A stretch of 64,000 bases of DNA, from assembly GCA_017464525.1 (NCBI GenBank), contig JAFTZM010000004.1, positions 1 through 64,000 on the forward strand, given 5' to 3'. The stretch is from Clostridia bacterium. Its GTDB lineage: Bacteria > Bacillota > Clostridia > Oscillospirales > QAKW01. Below the pieces are notes generated by a model. It ran no database searches, was not told the origin of the DNA, and saw only the letters and a program-made list of their open reading frames with translations. Below are positions 15,333 through 24,218 of the stretch, in pieces. The position numbers and the translations under genes were made by a program. The first letter of the stretch is position 1. Every line of letters starts with the position of its first letter.

Positions 15333-16349
15333 ATGAAAAAATTAAATATCGGCCTTATTGGCTGCGGCGGAAGAATGGGCGGTCATATCAAAGCGCTTCT
15401 GGAGATGGAGGATGTGGCCGTAGCGGCGGTAGCCGATCCCATTGAGGAACGGCGTTTGGCGGCGGCGGAAAAGTTTGGCTGCACACGCATCTATCCGGGC
15501 TTTGCCGAGCTGCTGGATCATGAAAGCAAGGCAACGCTGGATGCACTGCTCATCGCCATTGAGCCCACAGCCCACGGCGATTGCGAACTGCGGGCGGTGG
15601 AAATGGGCATCCCCTTCCTGGTGGAAAAGCCCATGACGGTGGATATGGAGCTGGCAGAGCAGATCAATGCCCGCATTCAGGAGACCGGGCTGATCACGGC
15701 GGTGGGTTTTCAGGATCGCTATCTCAATGTGATGGAGATGATCAAGGAGGAATTGCCCAAGCATCCTGCCGGCGGGCTGGTCTACGGCAGCTGGGTAGGA
15801 GGCATTCCCGGCGTGTGGTGGTGGCAGAAAAAATCCACCTGCGGCGGTCAGCTGGTGGAGCAGAATATCCATCTGCTGGACGGTCTGCGCTGGCTTTTCG
15901 GCGAGCCCCTTTCGGTCTATGCCACCTGCTCCCGGGGGATGGTCACTCCCGGCGTGGATGCCTCGGAGGAATATGATACCGACGATCACTCCACGGCGGT
16001 GTTCCGTTTTGAAAACAATGTGACCGCCACCCTGGTCAGCGGTTGTTATGTGCAAAAGACAGCCCCTCTTTCGGTGCGCCCCAACTGCGGTCTGATGATC
16101 TCCCTGCGGGATACGGTGCTGGATTACCGCCTCCGCAATAATCTGATCATTAAGACCGCCGATGAGGTGCGGGATATCGCTGCCCTGAAGGATCAGACCT
16201 ATAAGCTGGATCGGGCCTTTTTGGATGCGGTGCGTTCCGGCGATCCTTCCGGTATCCGCTCTCCCTATAGCGATGCCATCAAGTCTCTGCGGCTGGGCTT
16301 TGCGGCTAACCGTTCCATGGAGACCGGCCAGGTGATCGATCTGAAGTAA
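15333..16349 (+). CDS. Gfo/Idh/MocA family oxidoreductase
   Basis: A 338-residue NAD(P)-dependent dehydrogenase. The Rossmann motif GLIGCGGRMG is at the N-terminus, the catalytic-site signature VEKPMTVD at about residue 97, and a C-terminal alpha/beta substrate domain follows. Members oxidise sugars, inositols and sugar acids. The start ATG 15333 lies 5 bases after GGAGG; the TTG at 15321 overlaps that ribosome site and is unlikely. It is followed after 11 bases by a hydroxypyruvate-isomerase-like gene, suggesting a sugar or polyol catabolic pair under the AraC regulator. Confidence 0.87.
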   Translation: MKKLNIGLIGCGGRMGGHIKALLEMEDVAVAAVADPIEERRLAAAEKFGCTRIYPGFAELLDHESKATLDALLIAIEPTAHGDCELRAVEMGIPFLVEKPMTVDMELAEQINARIQETGLITAVGFQDRYLNVMEMIKEELPKHPAGGLVYGSWVGGIPGVWWWQKKSTCGGQLVEQNIHLLDGLRWLFGEPLSVYATCSRGMVTPGVDASEEYDTDDHSTAVFRFENNVTATLVSGCYVQKTAPLSVRPNCGLMISLRDTVLDYRLRNNLIIKTADEVRDIAALKDQTYKLDRAFLDAVRSGDPSGIRSPYSDAIKSLRLGFAANRSMETGQVIDLK

Positions 16350-16360
16350 GGAGAAAAATC

Positions 16361-17113
16361 ATGCGTTTAAGTGTTTGTATCCCCATGTTTTTCCGGGAAA
16401 TTTCTCTGCCGGAGGCCATCCGCAGAGTGGCAGAGCTGGGCTATGATGCCTGCGAAATGTGGACGGTGGGCGAAGAAGAGGATCTGCAGGCAGCGGCCGC
16501 CGCCTGCAGGGAGTACGGCGTGGATTTTCTGGCCATCTGCACCGATTGTTTTGATGCCACCGGTGGGGATGCGGAGGCCTATGCGGAGGGTGTTCGCTCC
16601 GCTGCCCGGAAGGCCGGGGCACTGGGAGCAAAAATGCTCATTTCCCAGGTGGGGAAGGATACCGGTGCGCCCCGCCCGGAGCAGCACGCCAATATCGTGA
16701 AATGCCTGAAGGCGGCGATTCCCGTGCTGGAGGAGACCGGGCTCACCATCGTCATCGAGCCACTAAATACTCTGGTGAACCATAAGGGATATTATCTTTG
16801 GTCTTCTCAGGAGGGCTTTGAAATTTTGCGGGAGGTGGATCATCCACAGATCAAAATGGTCTATGATATCTACCATCAGCAGGTGATGGAGGGTAATCTA
16901 ATCGCCAATATCACCGGAAACCTTCCTCTCATCGGCCATCTTCATGCCGCCGGCTGCCCCGGCAGGAATGAGCTGAATAATGGGGAGATCGATTATAAAA
17001 AGGTCTTTGAGGCGGTGGATCAGGCCGGCTATGCCGGAGCCTGTGCGCTGGAATATAAGCCACTGCTGCCTCCGGAGGAAAGCCTGGCGTTGACCGGGAA
17101 ACTATATGGGTAA
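16361..17113 (+). CDS. Hydroxypyruvate isomerase-like TIM-barrel protein
   Basis: A 250-residue protein of the Hyi/xylose-isomerase-like TIM-barrel family. Metal and base residues appear in IVIEPLNTLVNHKGYYL, MVYDIYHQQVMEGN, HLHAAGCPGRNE and ALEYKPL, the hallmark hydroxypyruvate isomerase signatures. It would interconvert hydroxypyruvate and tartronate semialdehyde, or act on a related keto-sugar. Second gene of the AraC-controlled pair, ending at a strong terminator. Confidence 0.85.
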   Translation: MRLSVCIPMFFREISLPEAIRRVAELGYDACEMWTVGEEEDLQAAAAACREYGVDFLAICTDCFDATGGDAEAYAEGVRSAARKAGALGAKMLISQVGKDTGAPRPEQHANIVKCLKAAIPVLEETGLTIVIEPLNTLVNHKGYYLWSSQEGFEILREVDHPQIKMVYDIYHQQVMEGNLIANITGNLPLIGHLHAAGCPGRNELNNGEIDYKKVFEAVDQAGYAGACALEYKPLLPPEESLALTGKLYG

Positions 17114-17158
17114 AAGAACTCGCATTAGCGTGGTCACGCTAATGCGAGTTCTTTATTT
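17113..17158. terminator. 20-bp perfect terminator hairpin
   Basis: AAAGAACTCGCATTAGCGTG (17113-17132) pairs perfectly with 17135-17154, followed by ATTTTTA. Shared with the minus-strand gene that ends at 17159. Confidence 0.88.
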
Positions 17159-17641
17159 TTAGTTTAGCAGCTCCTGAATTTTATGAATCAGGTCTGCATT
17201 TGTATTCAGGCCTCCGATGGTGATCTTTTGCCGATCTGAAGCAAAGCTGACCAAGGAATTGTGCTCACCAGTTAAGATAAAAACAAACTTATGGGTTTTG
17301 ATCCGTTTATTTTCTGATTGAAGAGGCAGGGAAAATGTATGCTTTTTCTCAAAATGATACTCCATGATCAGGTCTTGATCAGTCCTTTTGGCAGCATTAA
17401 GGGGTGTATAATAGGCGATATGCGCATAGCGTTTCTCGTTTAATTGCATAAGTTCTGAGAAAACGGGATGATTGGGATCAATGGTAAACGTTTTATCATT
17501 TTGAGATACGACGATTTTATCGGGAACTCCGAATAGCTGTTCCTGCCGGGGATTATTCAGAAGATGAAACAGCGTAAGGCTGTTGACTAAAATAATCAGG
17601 ATCGCAAGGAAAATGCAGAGAAGTTTATTTTTCAAGCTCAT
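17159..17641 (-). CDS. Membrane-anchored protein, cassette gene A (copy 1)
   Basis: A 160-residue protein of no recognised family. One N-terminal membrane helix (LLCIFLAILIILVNSLTLF) is followed by an extracytoplasmic domain. It is a paralogue of the 178-residue protein at 34882-35418: both have QLFG-P after the helix, a central LN-x-x-R segment (LNEKR / LNRQR) and a GLxxxxxLI-x-x-I end. It overlaps the end of the cassette C gene by 17 bases. Composition is AT-rich compared with the flanking genes. In this copy it is the last gene of the cassette, whereas in the other copy it is the first. Confidence 0.6.
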   Translation of the reverse strand: MSLKNKLLCIFLAILIILVNSLTLFHLLNNPRQEQLFGVPDKIVVSQNDKTFTIDPNHPVFSELMQLNEKRYAHIAYYTPLNAAKRTDQDLIMEYHFEKKHTFSLPLQSENKRIKTHKFVFILTGEHNSLVSFASDRQKITIGGLNTNADLIHKIQELLN

Positions 17642-18439
17642 AGTATATTACCTGCCCTACTGTGTGAGTCTGGTCATTTTGTTCGGATAAGATCACTTCT
17701 ATACCGATCTGCAGAAAATAACAGTCATTTTCTTTATATAGAGAGATCTGTTGAATGTGATAGTCCGCCATTTGGTTTCCGGGGAATATGGAATTCAACT
17801 GTAGGTAGGTGTATTTATCGATTACCGGCAACGTGACATTGCTTAAACAAGCAGGATCAAAGTCCCGAAACTCCTCTGTGTTGATCAAATTACTGTAGGC
17901 AATAGAACCGTCTGTATATACAGCTATCTCACAAAAGGCTCCGGTGATAAAATCATCTGCACCTATTTTCTGCGAAAACAAGATATAGTAGATGGCCAGG
18001 CTTTCATCGTATCTACAGGAATCCAGCGGAAGATCATTGAGGATAGAGCCGTACAGTTCCAGGGCATGGCTTTTGGCGATCTGTATAGCTTTGAGCTCTG
18101 AAAGACTATCCGCTCCTTTGATTTCATCCATATATTGCGTTTTGAAATAGCCGGTCAAAGTACCGTTTTTATTGAAACGGTACTCATTCTGGTTTTCGTC
18201 TAAATAGACATCCATATACAGATCGGTAGACAGGGTGTGGGTGGTATTGTATTTTAGCAGTTTTTTTCGCCGCCCGGTAAAACAATGTTTTTATTTACTG
18301 ACGCTTCCGGGCGGTTGAAGGCGATTGCCGAGGCTGTCACTTTATTTTGTTGTCCGGAAAGAGCGTATGCGGCGATGTTTAAGGCGATGGAGATTACTAA
18401 TATTATAAGTAGAATGATAGATATTCTTTTGTGTTTCAT
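17625..18439 (-). pseudogene. Membrane-anchored protein, cassette gene C (copy 1), one-base frameshift
   Basis: Two frames join into one protein of 271 residues if one base is added in the T7 run at 18261-18267 (A7 on the coding strand). The N-terminal part (ISIILLIILVISIALNIAAYAL) is a membrane anchor and ends GGEKN; the rest continues as KLLKYNTTHTLSTDLY and on to the stop at 17625. The joined protein is a paralogue of the 284-residue protein at 32813-33667, for example ADDFITG here against ANSFITG there, and FRDFDPACLSNVT against YADFDATRIQNLT. No function known. Either a real mutation, slippage-controlled expression or a sequencing error. Confidence 0.65.
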
Positions 18440-18459
18440 TTACGATACTCCTTTCATGG

Positions 18460-19206
18460 TTATCCGATAACAAGGGCACTTAGTTTAGAACTTCCGCTAT
18501 ACCGTGCTTTAATGCCGTTCAACGAGATGGGGAACTGGTTGGTGATCCAACTATCGGCATTTATAGCGGCAGTAGCAATGTTTTGTTTTTGTGAACAACG
18601 CTAATATTTTGATAAGGTAAGTTTGAATAAAAAGAAACAACTGAATTATTAAGAAACTCTTCTGCAGTGAATCCCATATTCCACAAATACTGCAATGAAT
18701 TTGAGGCGCTGGGTCGAGTGTTTCTATCCTGACAATTGAAGGTATAGTATTCTGCAGGTGCCAGGTCGTATCTTTTTACACGAAACAAGTATTTAGATGT
18801 GGAACTGCCAGATGATGAGAAAATTTTTATGCGATAAATATCGCCTGAACGGACATGGATTTTTATTAGTTCTGGAGTAGTCGAATAGCGTGCTGATGCA
18901 GCGACCAATGTCGTATCGTTAGAACGGTATACTTGCATATCATAGTCACATCCTGAAGGGATATTACCAAGCCAAAAGTTGGCCATTCCTTCTTGAGAGA
19001 ACGATATATACCACCAGCCTATATCATTTGCAGAGGATATCGCACCATAATTGTTATCTCCATCTTGAGTAACATCTGCTGATTCATATGTGTTGTTGCT
19101 TTCAGATTCATTTCTATCGAGTGCAGCGGCGGGAAAAAGGGAATGGAAATGAACAGAATTATTACGGCCATTATTGAAATTATACGAGAAGCATTTTTGA
19201 AATCAT
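18460..19206 (-). pseudogene. Decayed secreted PPC/CHAT-like protein, cassette gene B (copy 1)
   Basis: Remnant of a paralogue of the secreted protein at 33687-34729. Starts at ATG 19206 behind GAAGGA. The signal peptide (SRIISIMAVIILFISIPFF then PAAALDRNE) is read only if one base is added in each of two short runs, T5 at 19194-19198 and A5 at 19134-19138. The PPC-like domain (NNYGAISSANDIGWWYISFS, MANFWLGNIPSGCDYD) is intact to about 18600. The middle is deleted with a frame change, and the last 40 codons (AINADSWITN...SALVIG) match the end of the intact paralogue. The CHAT-like core is lost. Confidence 0.7.
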
Positions 19207-19240
19207 AAGTTATATCCTTCTCTGGTTTAATGATTTAAGT

Positions 19241-19287
19241 TATAAAGCGCAGAAACAAGTTATTAAAAACTGTTTCTGCGCTTTATA
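19241..19287. other. 17-bp perfect inverted repeat
   Basis: TATAAAGCGCAGAAACA (19241-19257) and its exact complement at 19271-19287 with a 13-base loop, upstream of the decayed cassette copy. It looks like a terminator but has no long T tract, so its role is open. From 19290 to 19535 the DNA is AT-rich and I see no gene. Confidence 0.6.
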
Positions 19288-19535
19288 TGGACAGGATTAA
19301 GGAATTTGTTCTAAATGGAATATGCCATAACTTTACAGAAACCTGATTAAAATGAATCGTTATAATGTGCATGTTTTTTCCAAATCTTTTAGGATATTCT
19401 TTCTAATTTTATTATATCCCAAGACGTTGAAAAAGTCAACCAACCTTCAAAAATATTACATTCGTATAACAAAATCCTTCATATTTAACAAAAAGGAGCG
19501 TCATTTTTTGCGTTGGGTTAAAAAATTATGCGGTT

Positions 19536-20501
19536 TTATAAACTGTTTTTTCCAACCTTCCCCAGGATCTCCTGTGCGGGGGCGGGGATGCGCCCCAAAT
19601 GGTCGGGGCCCACGTTCAGCAGGTAGTTAACGCCCCGTTCATTCAGGTGTTTTTTGATGGAACGCACCTTTTCGGGGGATTTCCAGCGGTCGTCATAGTA
19701 TTTAAAACCCCAGGTACTGTTGAGGGTGGCGGGGGATTCCACCAGAGCGTCCCCCATTCCCTCCTCGGGGATCACATTATCCCCCATGGAGCGGTAATCC
19801 CCCAGCCCGTTGCCGATGCGGCTGTTGACCAGGCAATCCGGCTGGAGGCTCTTGACCAGATCATAAAGCTCCCGGGATTGAGCCGGGGTGATCTGAATGG
19901 GGGTATCAAACCAGATCAGGCAGATCTCGCCGTAGTTGGTGAGCAGTTCCCGAACCTGAGGCAGGGTCTTGGCCCGGAAGCATTGATCAAAATCCTTTTC
20001 GGTATCGTTGGAGAAATCCCAGTTATTGGTCCAATGCATCCCGCCTACATTCAGCTTTTTGGGCAGATATCCGCCGCCATTGGGCTCGTGCCAATCCAGT
20101 TCCTGGGAATAGTAAAACCCCAGCTTCATGCCATGCTTTTTGCAGGCGGTCGCCAGCTCGGCAATGACATCCCGGCCAAAGGGGGTTCCCTTTACGGTGT
20201 TGAAATCATCGTAGGCAGAATCAAAAAGGCAAAAGCCTTCGTGGTGCTTGGCGGTGACTACCATGTATTCCATTCCCGCATCCTTGGCCAGCTGTACCCA
20301 TTCCTCTGCATTGAAATACAGAGGGTTGAAGGCCTTGGCCAGTTGGCTGTATTCGGCGTTGCGGATGCGGAAATAGGATTGGGCCCATTCGGCGATCTCC
20401 TCCATCCGCTGACCCCGGTACTCCCCGCCCAGCAGGGAGTAAAGCCCCCAATGGATCATCAGCCCGAATCTTGCTTCTTTAAACCATTTTTTTGCGTCCA
20501 T
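19536..20501 (-). CDS. GH29 alpha-L-fucosidase
   Basis: A 321-residue glycoside hydrolase family 29 catalytic domain. FGLMIHWGLYSLLGGEY at the start, VVTAKHHEGFCLFDS, and LIWFDTP (Asp is the expected nucleophile) are family hallmarks. There is no signal peptide, so it probably acts inside the cell on short fucosylated glycans. It is shorter than classical GH29 enzymes (about 430) because the C-terminal beta-sandwich is absent. Divergent from an AraC regulator with inverted repeats between the two, so fucoside-responsive control is likely. Confidence 0.88.
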   Translation of the reverse strand: MDAKKWFKEARFGLMIHWGLYSLLGGEYRGQRMEEIAEWAQSYFRIRNAEYSQLAKAFNPLYFNAEEWVQLAKDAGMEYMVVTAKHHEGFCLFDSAYDDFNTVKGTPFGRDVIAELATACKKHGMKLGFYYSQELDWHEPNGGGYLPKKLNVGGMHWTNNWDFSNDTEKDFDQCFRAKTLPQVRELLTNYGEICLIWFDTPIQITPAQSRELYDLVKSLQPDCLVNSRIGNGLGDYRSMGDNVIPEEGMGDALVESPATLNSTWGFKYYDDRWKSPEKVRSIKKHLNERGVNYLLNVGPDHLGRIPAPAQEILGKVGKNSL

Positions 20502-20521
20502 TTTGCACCTCTTGATTATTA

Positions 20522-20604
20522 TCGATTTTTGTAGTATGCTTAGAATAACATAAAATGTTGATGCTGTATATGATTATGAGAATGAAATAATTGTTAAAAA
20601 TCGA
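20522..20604. promoter_or_regulatory. Inverted operator half-sites between GH29 and AraC genes
   Basis: TCGATTTTT at 20522-20530 and its exact complement AAAAATCGA at 20596-20604 flank the divergent promoter region, spaced about seven helical turns. Candidate binding sites for the adjacent AraC protein. Confidence 0.45.
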
Positions 20605-20619
20605 CCTTTGGAGGGTTTT

Positions 20620-21357
20620 ATGGAGATCGGAAAAATTATTTGCTGCGGCAAAAATCACCCCGATGAACGGTGGCGGTGCGATGATATCATCGGGATCAAC
20701 CGGCTGTACTATATCCACAGAGGAAAGGGAGGATGCCGCCATAACGGGAAGAACTACCCTTTTCGGCCGGGGAAGCTGTATCTGATTCCCTATACCCGGG
20801 ATTTTAAGCCCTATACCAACCCGGAGGAGCCGTTGCTTCATACCTTTGCGGATTTTGAATTGATGCCTCCTGTACTCACCGGGGCGATCCTTTCGGCGGA
20901 TCCTACCACGGACTCTATGGCGTCCGCAGCGCTGGCGGTATTTGATACAGCGGCGGCAGAGAAGCGGGTGAATCCCCTTTGCATTGCCGCTATAGTGCAT
21001 CTGGTGGGGTATCTGGTGGAGCGGAACGGCGCTCTTACCCTGCAGGATCCGGTGGTGCTGCAGGCGTTGCAGACCATTCATGCCCGTTTGCAGGAGCCCC
21101 TTCGGGTGGAGGAACTGGCGCAGGCGTGCTATATGAATAAGGATAGCTTTATCCGCCGCTTTGCCCGGGTGGTGGGGATTACCCCCTATGCCTACTTGAA
21201 AAATCTGCGGTTGCATACCGCCCGTAGCCTCCGGGCCGAAGGGCTCAGCCTTGCAGAGATCGCCCGGCGCACCGGGTATTCCGATGCGTCTGCCCTTCTT
21301 CATGCGCTAAAAAAATCTCCCTCTGCTGTTGCAGAGGGAGCAAACGGATCACAATGA
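20620..21357 (+). CDS. AraC family transcriptional regulator
   Basis: A 245-residue regulator with an N-terminal sensing domain (YYIHRGKGGCRH, cupin-like) and a C-terminal double helix-turn-helix (LRVEELAQACYMNKDSFIRRF, LAEIARRTGYSDASALLHAL). The ATG at 20620 follows GGAGGG; the TTG at 20608 overlaps that site. Divergent from the fucosidase, which it probably controls. The last 15 or so codons coincide with the terminator of the opposing radC gene, and the coding region overlaps the 3' end of radC by 9 bases. Confidence 0.85.
   Translation: MEIGKIICCGKNHPDERWRCDDIIGINRLYYIHRGKGGCRHNGKNYPFRPGKLYLIPYTRDFKPYTNPEEPLLHTFADFELMPPVLTGAILSADPTTDSMASAALAVFDTAAAEKRVNPLCIAAIVHLVGYLVERNGALTLQDPVVLQALQTIHARLQEPLRVEELAQACYMNKDSFIRRFARVVGITPYAYLKNLRLHTARSLRAEGLSLAEIARRTGYSDASALLHALKKSPSAVAEGANGSQ
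21309..21340 (-). terminator. radC-operon terminator inside the AraC coding region
   Basis: CTCCCTCTGC / GCAGAGGGAG (21317-21326 / 21331-21340), loop TGTT, with a T tract on the minus strand from the A run at 21309-21315. It ends the minus-strand radC-HAD-dehydrogenase operon while being translated as the C-terminal tail of the plus-strand AraC protein. Confidence 0.75.
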
Positions 21358-22041
21358 TTTGGTCAGGTGGCCGGACTGGCGCATGGAGGTGCCGGTGGAG
21401 CCACAGATGATGAAATGATCCAGCAGGGTGATCTTATAGGGTGCCAGCGCACGGATCACCTGCGTTGTGGCGGTAATATCGGGGAAGGAGGGGATGGAAT
21501 CGTTAAAATGATTGTGTGCCAGGATCACATACTCAGCGCCCAGCCGCAGAGCGGTACGGGTCAGCTTGTCGGCGTGGATCTCCACCGCATTGATGGAGCC
21601 CTCATATTGCAGGGTACACTCAATGAGATCGCAGTTCTCATTGAGAAAGGCGGCAAAGAGACATTCCACCTTTCTGCCGATAAACTGGGTCACAAAAAAG
21701 GAGAGGGCCTTGGCGGTATCGTTGAACCGGAATTGGGTGTCGCTGCTCTGCTGGTAGTAGCGGCGGCAGAGATCCGGGATCAGCTTCAGCAGAAAAGCGC
21801 TGTAATCCCCCACATCATCCACCTCTGTGAGCAACTCTGCCGGGGCATCGAAGACTCCTTGCAGATTGCCGAACCGATTTACCAGCGCATGGCCGATGGG
21901 GTTGGTGTCCTTCTGAGCGATACAGTAGCCTAAAAGCAGCTCTAAGATCTCATGGTCGGCAAAACCGTCCAGCCCGGTCTGCAGGTATCGCTCCCGCAGG
22001 CGGGCACGGTGGCCGTCGTTGGCTTTTCCTTGCGGTCTCAA
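21349..22041 (-). CDS. radC: RadC family (JAB/MPN metalloprotease-fold) protein
   Basis: A 230-residue RadC/UPF0758 protein: an N-terminal helix-hairpin-helix-like region (LRERYLQTGLDGFADHEILELLLG) and a C-terminal JAB1/MPN domain. The JAMM motif is present but altered: HNHFNDSIPSFPD instead of the usual HNHPSGD-PTPS-x-x-D, so His, His, Ser and Asp are kept but the PSG is lost. Once called DNA repair proteins, RadC proteins have no firm biochemical role. It is the last gene of a three-gene operon, overlapping the HAD gene by 4 bases. Confidence 0.82.
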   Translation of the reverse strand: MRPQGKANDGHRARLRERYLQTGLDGFADHEILELLLGYCIAQKDTNPIGHALVNRFGNLQGVFDAPAELLTEVDDVGDYSAFLLKLIPDLCRRYYQQSSDTQFRFNDTAKALSFFVTQFIGRKVECLFAAFLNENCDLIECTLQYEGSINAVEIHADKLTRTALRLGAEYVILAHNHFNDSIPSFPDITATTQVIRALAPYKITLLDHFIICGSTGTSMRQSGHLTKSL

Positions 22042-22814
22042 TGATCCATGACCTCATAGACCCCGTTCAGCACATACTTGGGGCAGTAGGGGAAGCTTTC
22101 CAGATCCTCCCGGCGGGTAACACCGCTGAGTACCAGCACCGTATCGATCTCCGATTCTACACCGGCCACAATATCCGTATCCATCCGGTCGCCGATGATG
22201 GCAATATCGTCCTCCTTGCAGCCAAGGAGGCTCAGGCCGCAGCGCATCATCAGGGGGTTGGGCTTGCCCAGATAATAGGCCTGCTTGCCGGTGGTCAGTT
22301 CAATGGGGGTCACCAACGCCCGGCAGGCGGGCACGATCATGCCGTCCTTTCCCGGGCCGGTCAGATCCGGGTTGGTGCCGATGAGCTTGGCCCCGGCATG
22401 GAGCAGCTCTACTGCCTTTAAAATGCTGGAATGATTGTAGTTATTGGTCTCGCCTACCACCACATAATCCGGGTTCACATCGTTCATGGCGATGCCAGCA
22501 TTGTAAAGGGCGTTCATCAGCCCCGGCTCCCCGATCACATAAGCGGTACAGCCCGGCTTCTGCTTGGCCAGATAGGCGGCGGTGGAAAGGGCAGAGGTAT
22601 AAAAATGGGATTCATCAATATCCAGCCCCAGCCGCTGCATCTTCAGCTGCAGCTCCTTGGGGGAGCGCTCGGAGCTGTTGGTGAGGAATAAGAACTTTTT
22701 GTTCTCCTTATAGAGCCATTCCACGAATTCCTTGACCCCGGGCAGTAGCTGATTCTGATAATAGATCACGCCGTCCATATCGCAGATAAAGCCCTTTTTC
22801 TCGCTTAATTTCAT
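22038..22814 (-). CDS. HAD-IIA family phosphatase (NagD-like)
   Basis: A 258-residue HAD phosphatase of the NagD/AraL group. The nucleophile motif is CDMDGVIY, motif II is FLTNSS, the C2 cap lies in the middle, the Lys is in LGKPNP and the acidic motif is IIGDRMDTDI. Members remove phosphate from sugar phosphates, glycerol phosphate or nucleotides. It follows a glycerol-1-phosphate dehydrogenase by 11 bases, so glycerol 1-phosphate or a related compound is a sensible guess for the substrate, but this is inference. Confidence 0.85.
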   Translation of the reverse strand: MKLSEKKGFICDMDGVIYYQNQLLPGVKEFVEWLYKENKKFLFLTNSSERSPKELQLKMQRLGLDIDESHFYTSALSTAAYLAKQKPGCTAYVIGEPGLMNALYNAGIAMNDVNPDYVVVGETNNYNHSSILKAVELLHAGAKLIGTNPDLTGPGKDGMIVPACRALVTPIELTTGKQAYYLGKPNPLMMRCGLSLLGCKEDDIAIIGDRMDTDIVAGVESEIDTVLVLSGVTRREDLESFPYCPKYVLNGVYEVMDH

Positions 22815-22825
22815 GATTTTTCTCC

Positions 22826-24106
22826 TTAGTCGATATAATCCATGGGATCCAGCCCCATCATGGGCAGCAGACGGGTGATCAGCAGGCGGTAGCGCATATA
22901 GGGATGATACCGCATGGCGTCTGCCATAAATTCGGGGGAGCAGCCCACCTCTTCGGGGGTGGTGGGTGCGCCGGCGGTCTTCATGGCCTTCATAAGGGTA
23001 TCGTTATCGGGCAGATACTTATAGATGATCTGCCGGATCTCCGGCCATTTTTCCTCCAGCTTTTTGGGATCCACCAGATCGGTGATGGTGGGCTCGTTCA
23101 GCTTCTTGACTTCCTCATGCATCTTGGGATCGTAATGGGCGTAAACATCCTCCCAATCGGTTGGATCGGCGGTGCAGGTAATGGTTTCAAAACGGTCGGC
23201 CAGGTTGCGGTAGATCTTATTGCAGTAAACGGTGGCAACGCCTACCTTCCGGCCGTGGTAATCAGGCCAGATGCCTTTGATGACCTTATGGCATTCCAGA
23301 TAATGGGAGACCACGTGCTCCGCACCGGAGGCGGGGCGGGAGCAGCCGGCCAGCTTCATGGCCAGACCGGTCATCACCAGGGCTTCCATTACAGCGCCGG
23401 CGGCCTCTTCGCTCTCGGGTACGATGCGGTCGGCCAGGGCAAAGATGCGGTCGGTGGCTTCCTGCGTGATGGCGGCAATATTCTCGCAATAATATTCATC
23501 GATCAGAATATTGGCCACATTCCAGTCCACCAGACCGATGTACTTGGCGATCATATCGCCGAAGCCGGAGGATTTGAGGATGGCGGGCGCCTTGGCCAGA
23601 ATGGCGGTATCGCCGATGATGATCCGGGGCTGGGCCGCCTGCCAGGAGCTTTTGAAGTTGTTTTCGATAATGGGGGCGGTATCGGATGCGAAGCCGTCCA
23701 TGGAGGGAGCGGTGGCGAAGATGCAGTATTCCTTCTTCAGCTCATAGGTGGCTACCCGACAGATATCGTTCAGGGAGCCGGAGCCCACGGAAATAACGCC
23801 GCCTACGTCTGCCATCAGCGCCTCGACTTCACGTACCTGCTCCACCCGGGCGTGGATCATGTTTTCATAGATCAGCTGCTTCACCTGAAAGCCGCCCTCG
23901 GCCAGGCTCTCCAGGATCCCATCGGCGGCCTTCAGGGTATTCTGATCCGCCACCAGCAGGATCTCCTTGGGGAAGCCGGCATCGGAAAGGATCTTACCTA
24001 CCTGATGCACCAGGCCGCTGCCGATCTCCACGATCTCGGTATCAAAGGTATGCTCTCTGCCGCAGGGGCAGTTTTTTAATTTCTCTAAATAATGGTTTAA
24101 ATCCAT
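22826..24106 (-). CDS. egsA: sn-glycerol-1-phosphate dehydrogenase (AraM/EgsA type)
   Basis: A 426-residue member of the iron/zinc alcohol dehydrogenase-like fold. Recognisable motifs are the GSGSLNDICR nucleotide loop, PSMDGFASDTAPI, SGFGDMIAKY and metal-binding His in EHVVSHYLE and PDYHGRKVGVAT. Such enzymes reduce dihydroxyacetone phosphate to sn-glycerol 1-phosphate, the archaeal-type lipid backbone; in Bacillus AraM feeds heptaprenylglyceryl phosphate. The ATG at 24106 is chosen for its GGGAGGTAA site; in-frame starts up to 24178 have none. First gene of the operon with the HAD phosphatase and radC. Confidence 0.87.
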   Translation of the reverse strand: MDLNHYLEKLKNCPCGREHTFDTEIVEIGSGLVHQVGKILSDAGFPKEILLVADQNTLKAADGILESLAEGGFQVKQLIYENMIHARVEQVREVEALMADVGGVISVGSGSLNDICRVATYELKKEYCIFATAPSMDGFASDTAPIIENNFKSSWQAAQPRIIIGDTAILAKAPAILKSSGFGDMIAKYIGLVDWNVANILIDEYYCENIAAITQEATDRIFALADRIVPESEEAAGAVMEALVMTGLAMKLAGCSRPASGAEHVVSHYLECHKVIKGIWPDYHGRKVGVATVYCNKIYRNLADRFETITCTADPTDWEDVYAHYDPKMHEEVKKLNEPTITDLVDPKKLEEKWPEIRQIIYKYLPDNDTLMKAMKTAGAPTTPEEVGCSPEFMADAMRYHPYMRYRLLITRLLPMMGLDPMDYID

Positions 24107-24131
24107 GTTATTACCTCCCATATTTTTTTTC

Positions 24132-24160
24132 ATTTTATCACTCTTTGGGGAAAAAAGCAA
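24132..24160 (-). promoter_or_regulatory. Promoter for the egsA-HAD-radC operon
   Basis: Minus strand TTGCTT, 17-base spacer, TAAAAT, upstream of the start at 24106. Confidence 0.6.
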
Positions 24161-24168
24161 CTGTGAAA

Positions 24169-24197
24169 TTGACAGCACACTTCTTATGGGTTAAAAT
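24169..24197 (+). promoter_or_regulatory. Promoter for the hydrolase-HAD-GH26-like operon
   Basis: TTGACA, 17-base spacer, TAAAAT, then AAAGGAGG before the ATG at 24219. Confidence 0.7.
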
Positions 24198-24218
24198 AAG
24201 AAAAAAGGAGGCAGAAAG

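Noticed and set aside
17625..18439. Two separate small genes (61 and 196 codons)
   Set aside because: They join into one protein when one base is added in the T7 run, and the joined protein matches the paralogue at 32813-33667 end to end.
19352..19630. 92-codon open frame on the plus strand
   Set aside because: AT-rich, no ribosome site, and its end overlaps the fucosidase coding region on the other strand.
22904..24079. 391-codon open frame on the plus strand
   Set aside because: Antisense to the glycerol-1-phosphate dehydrogenase; Gly/His-rich nonsense sequence.
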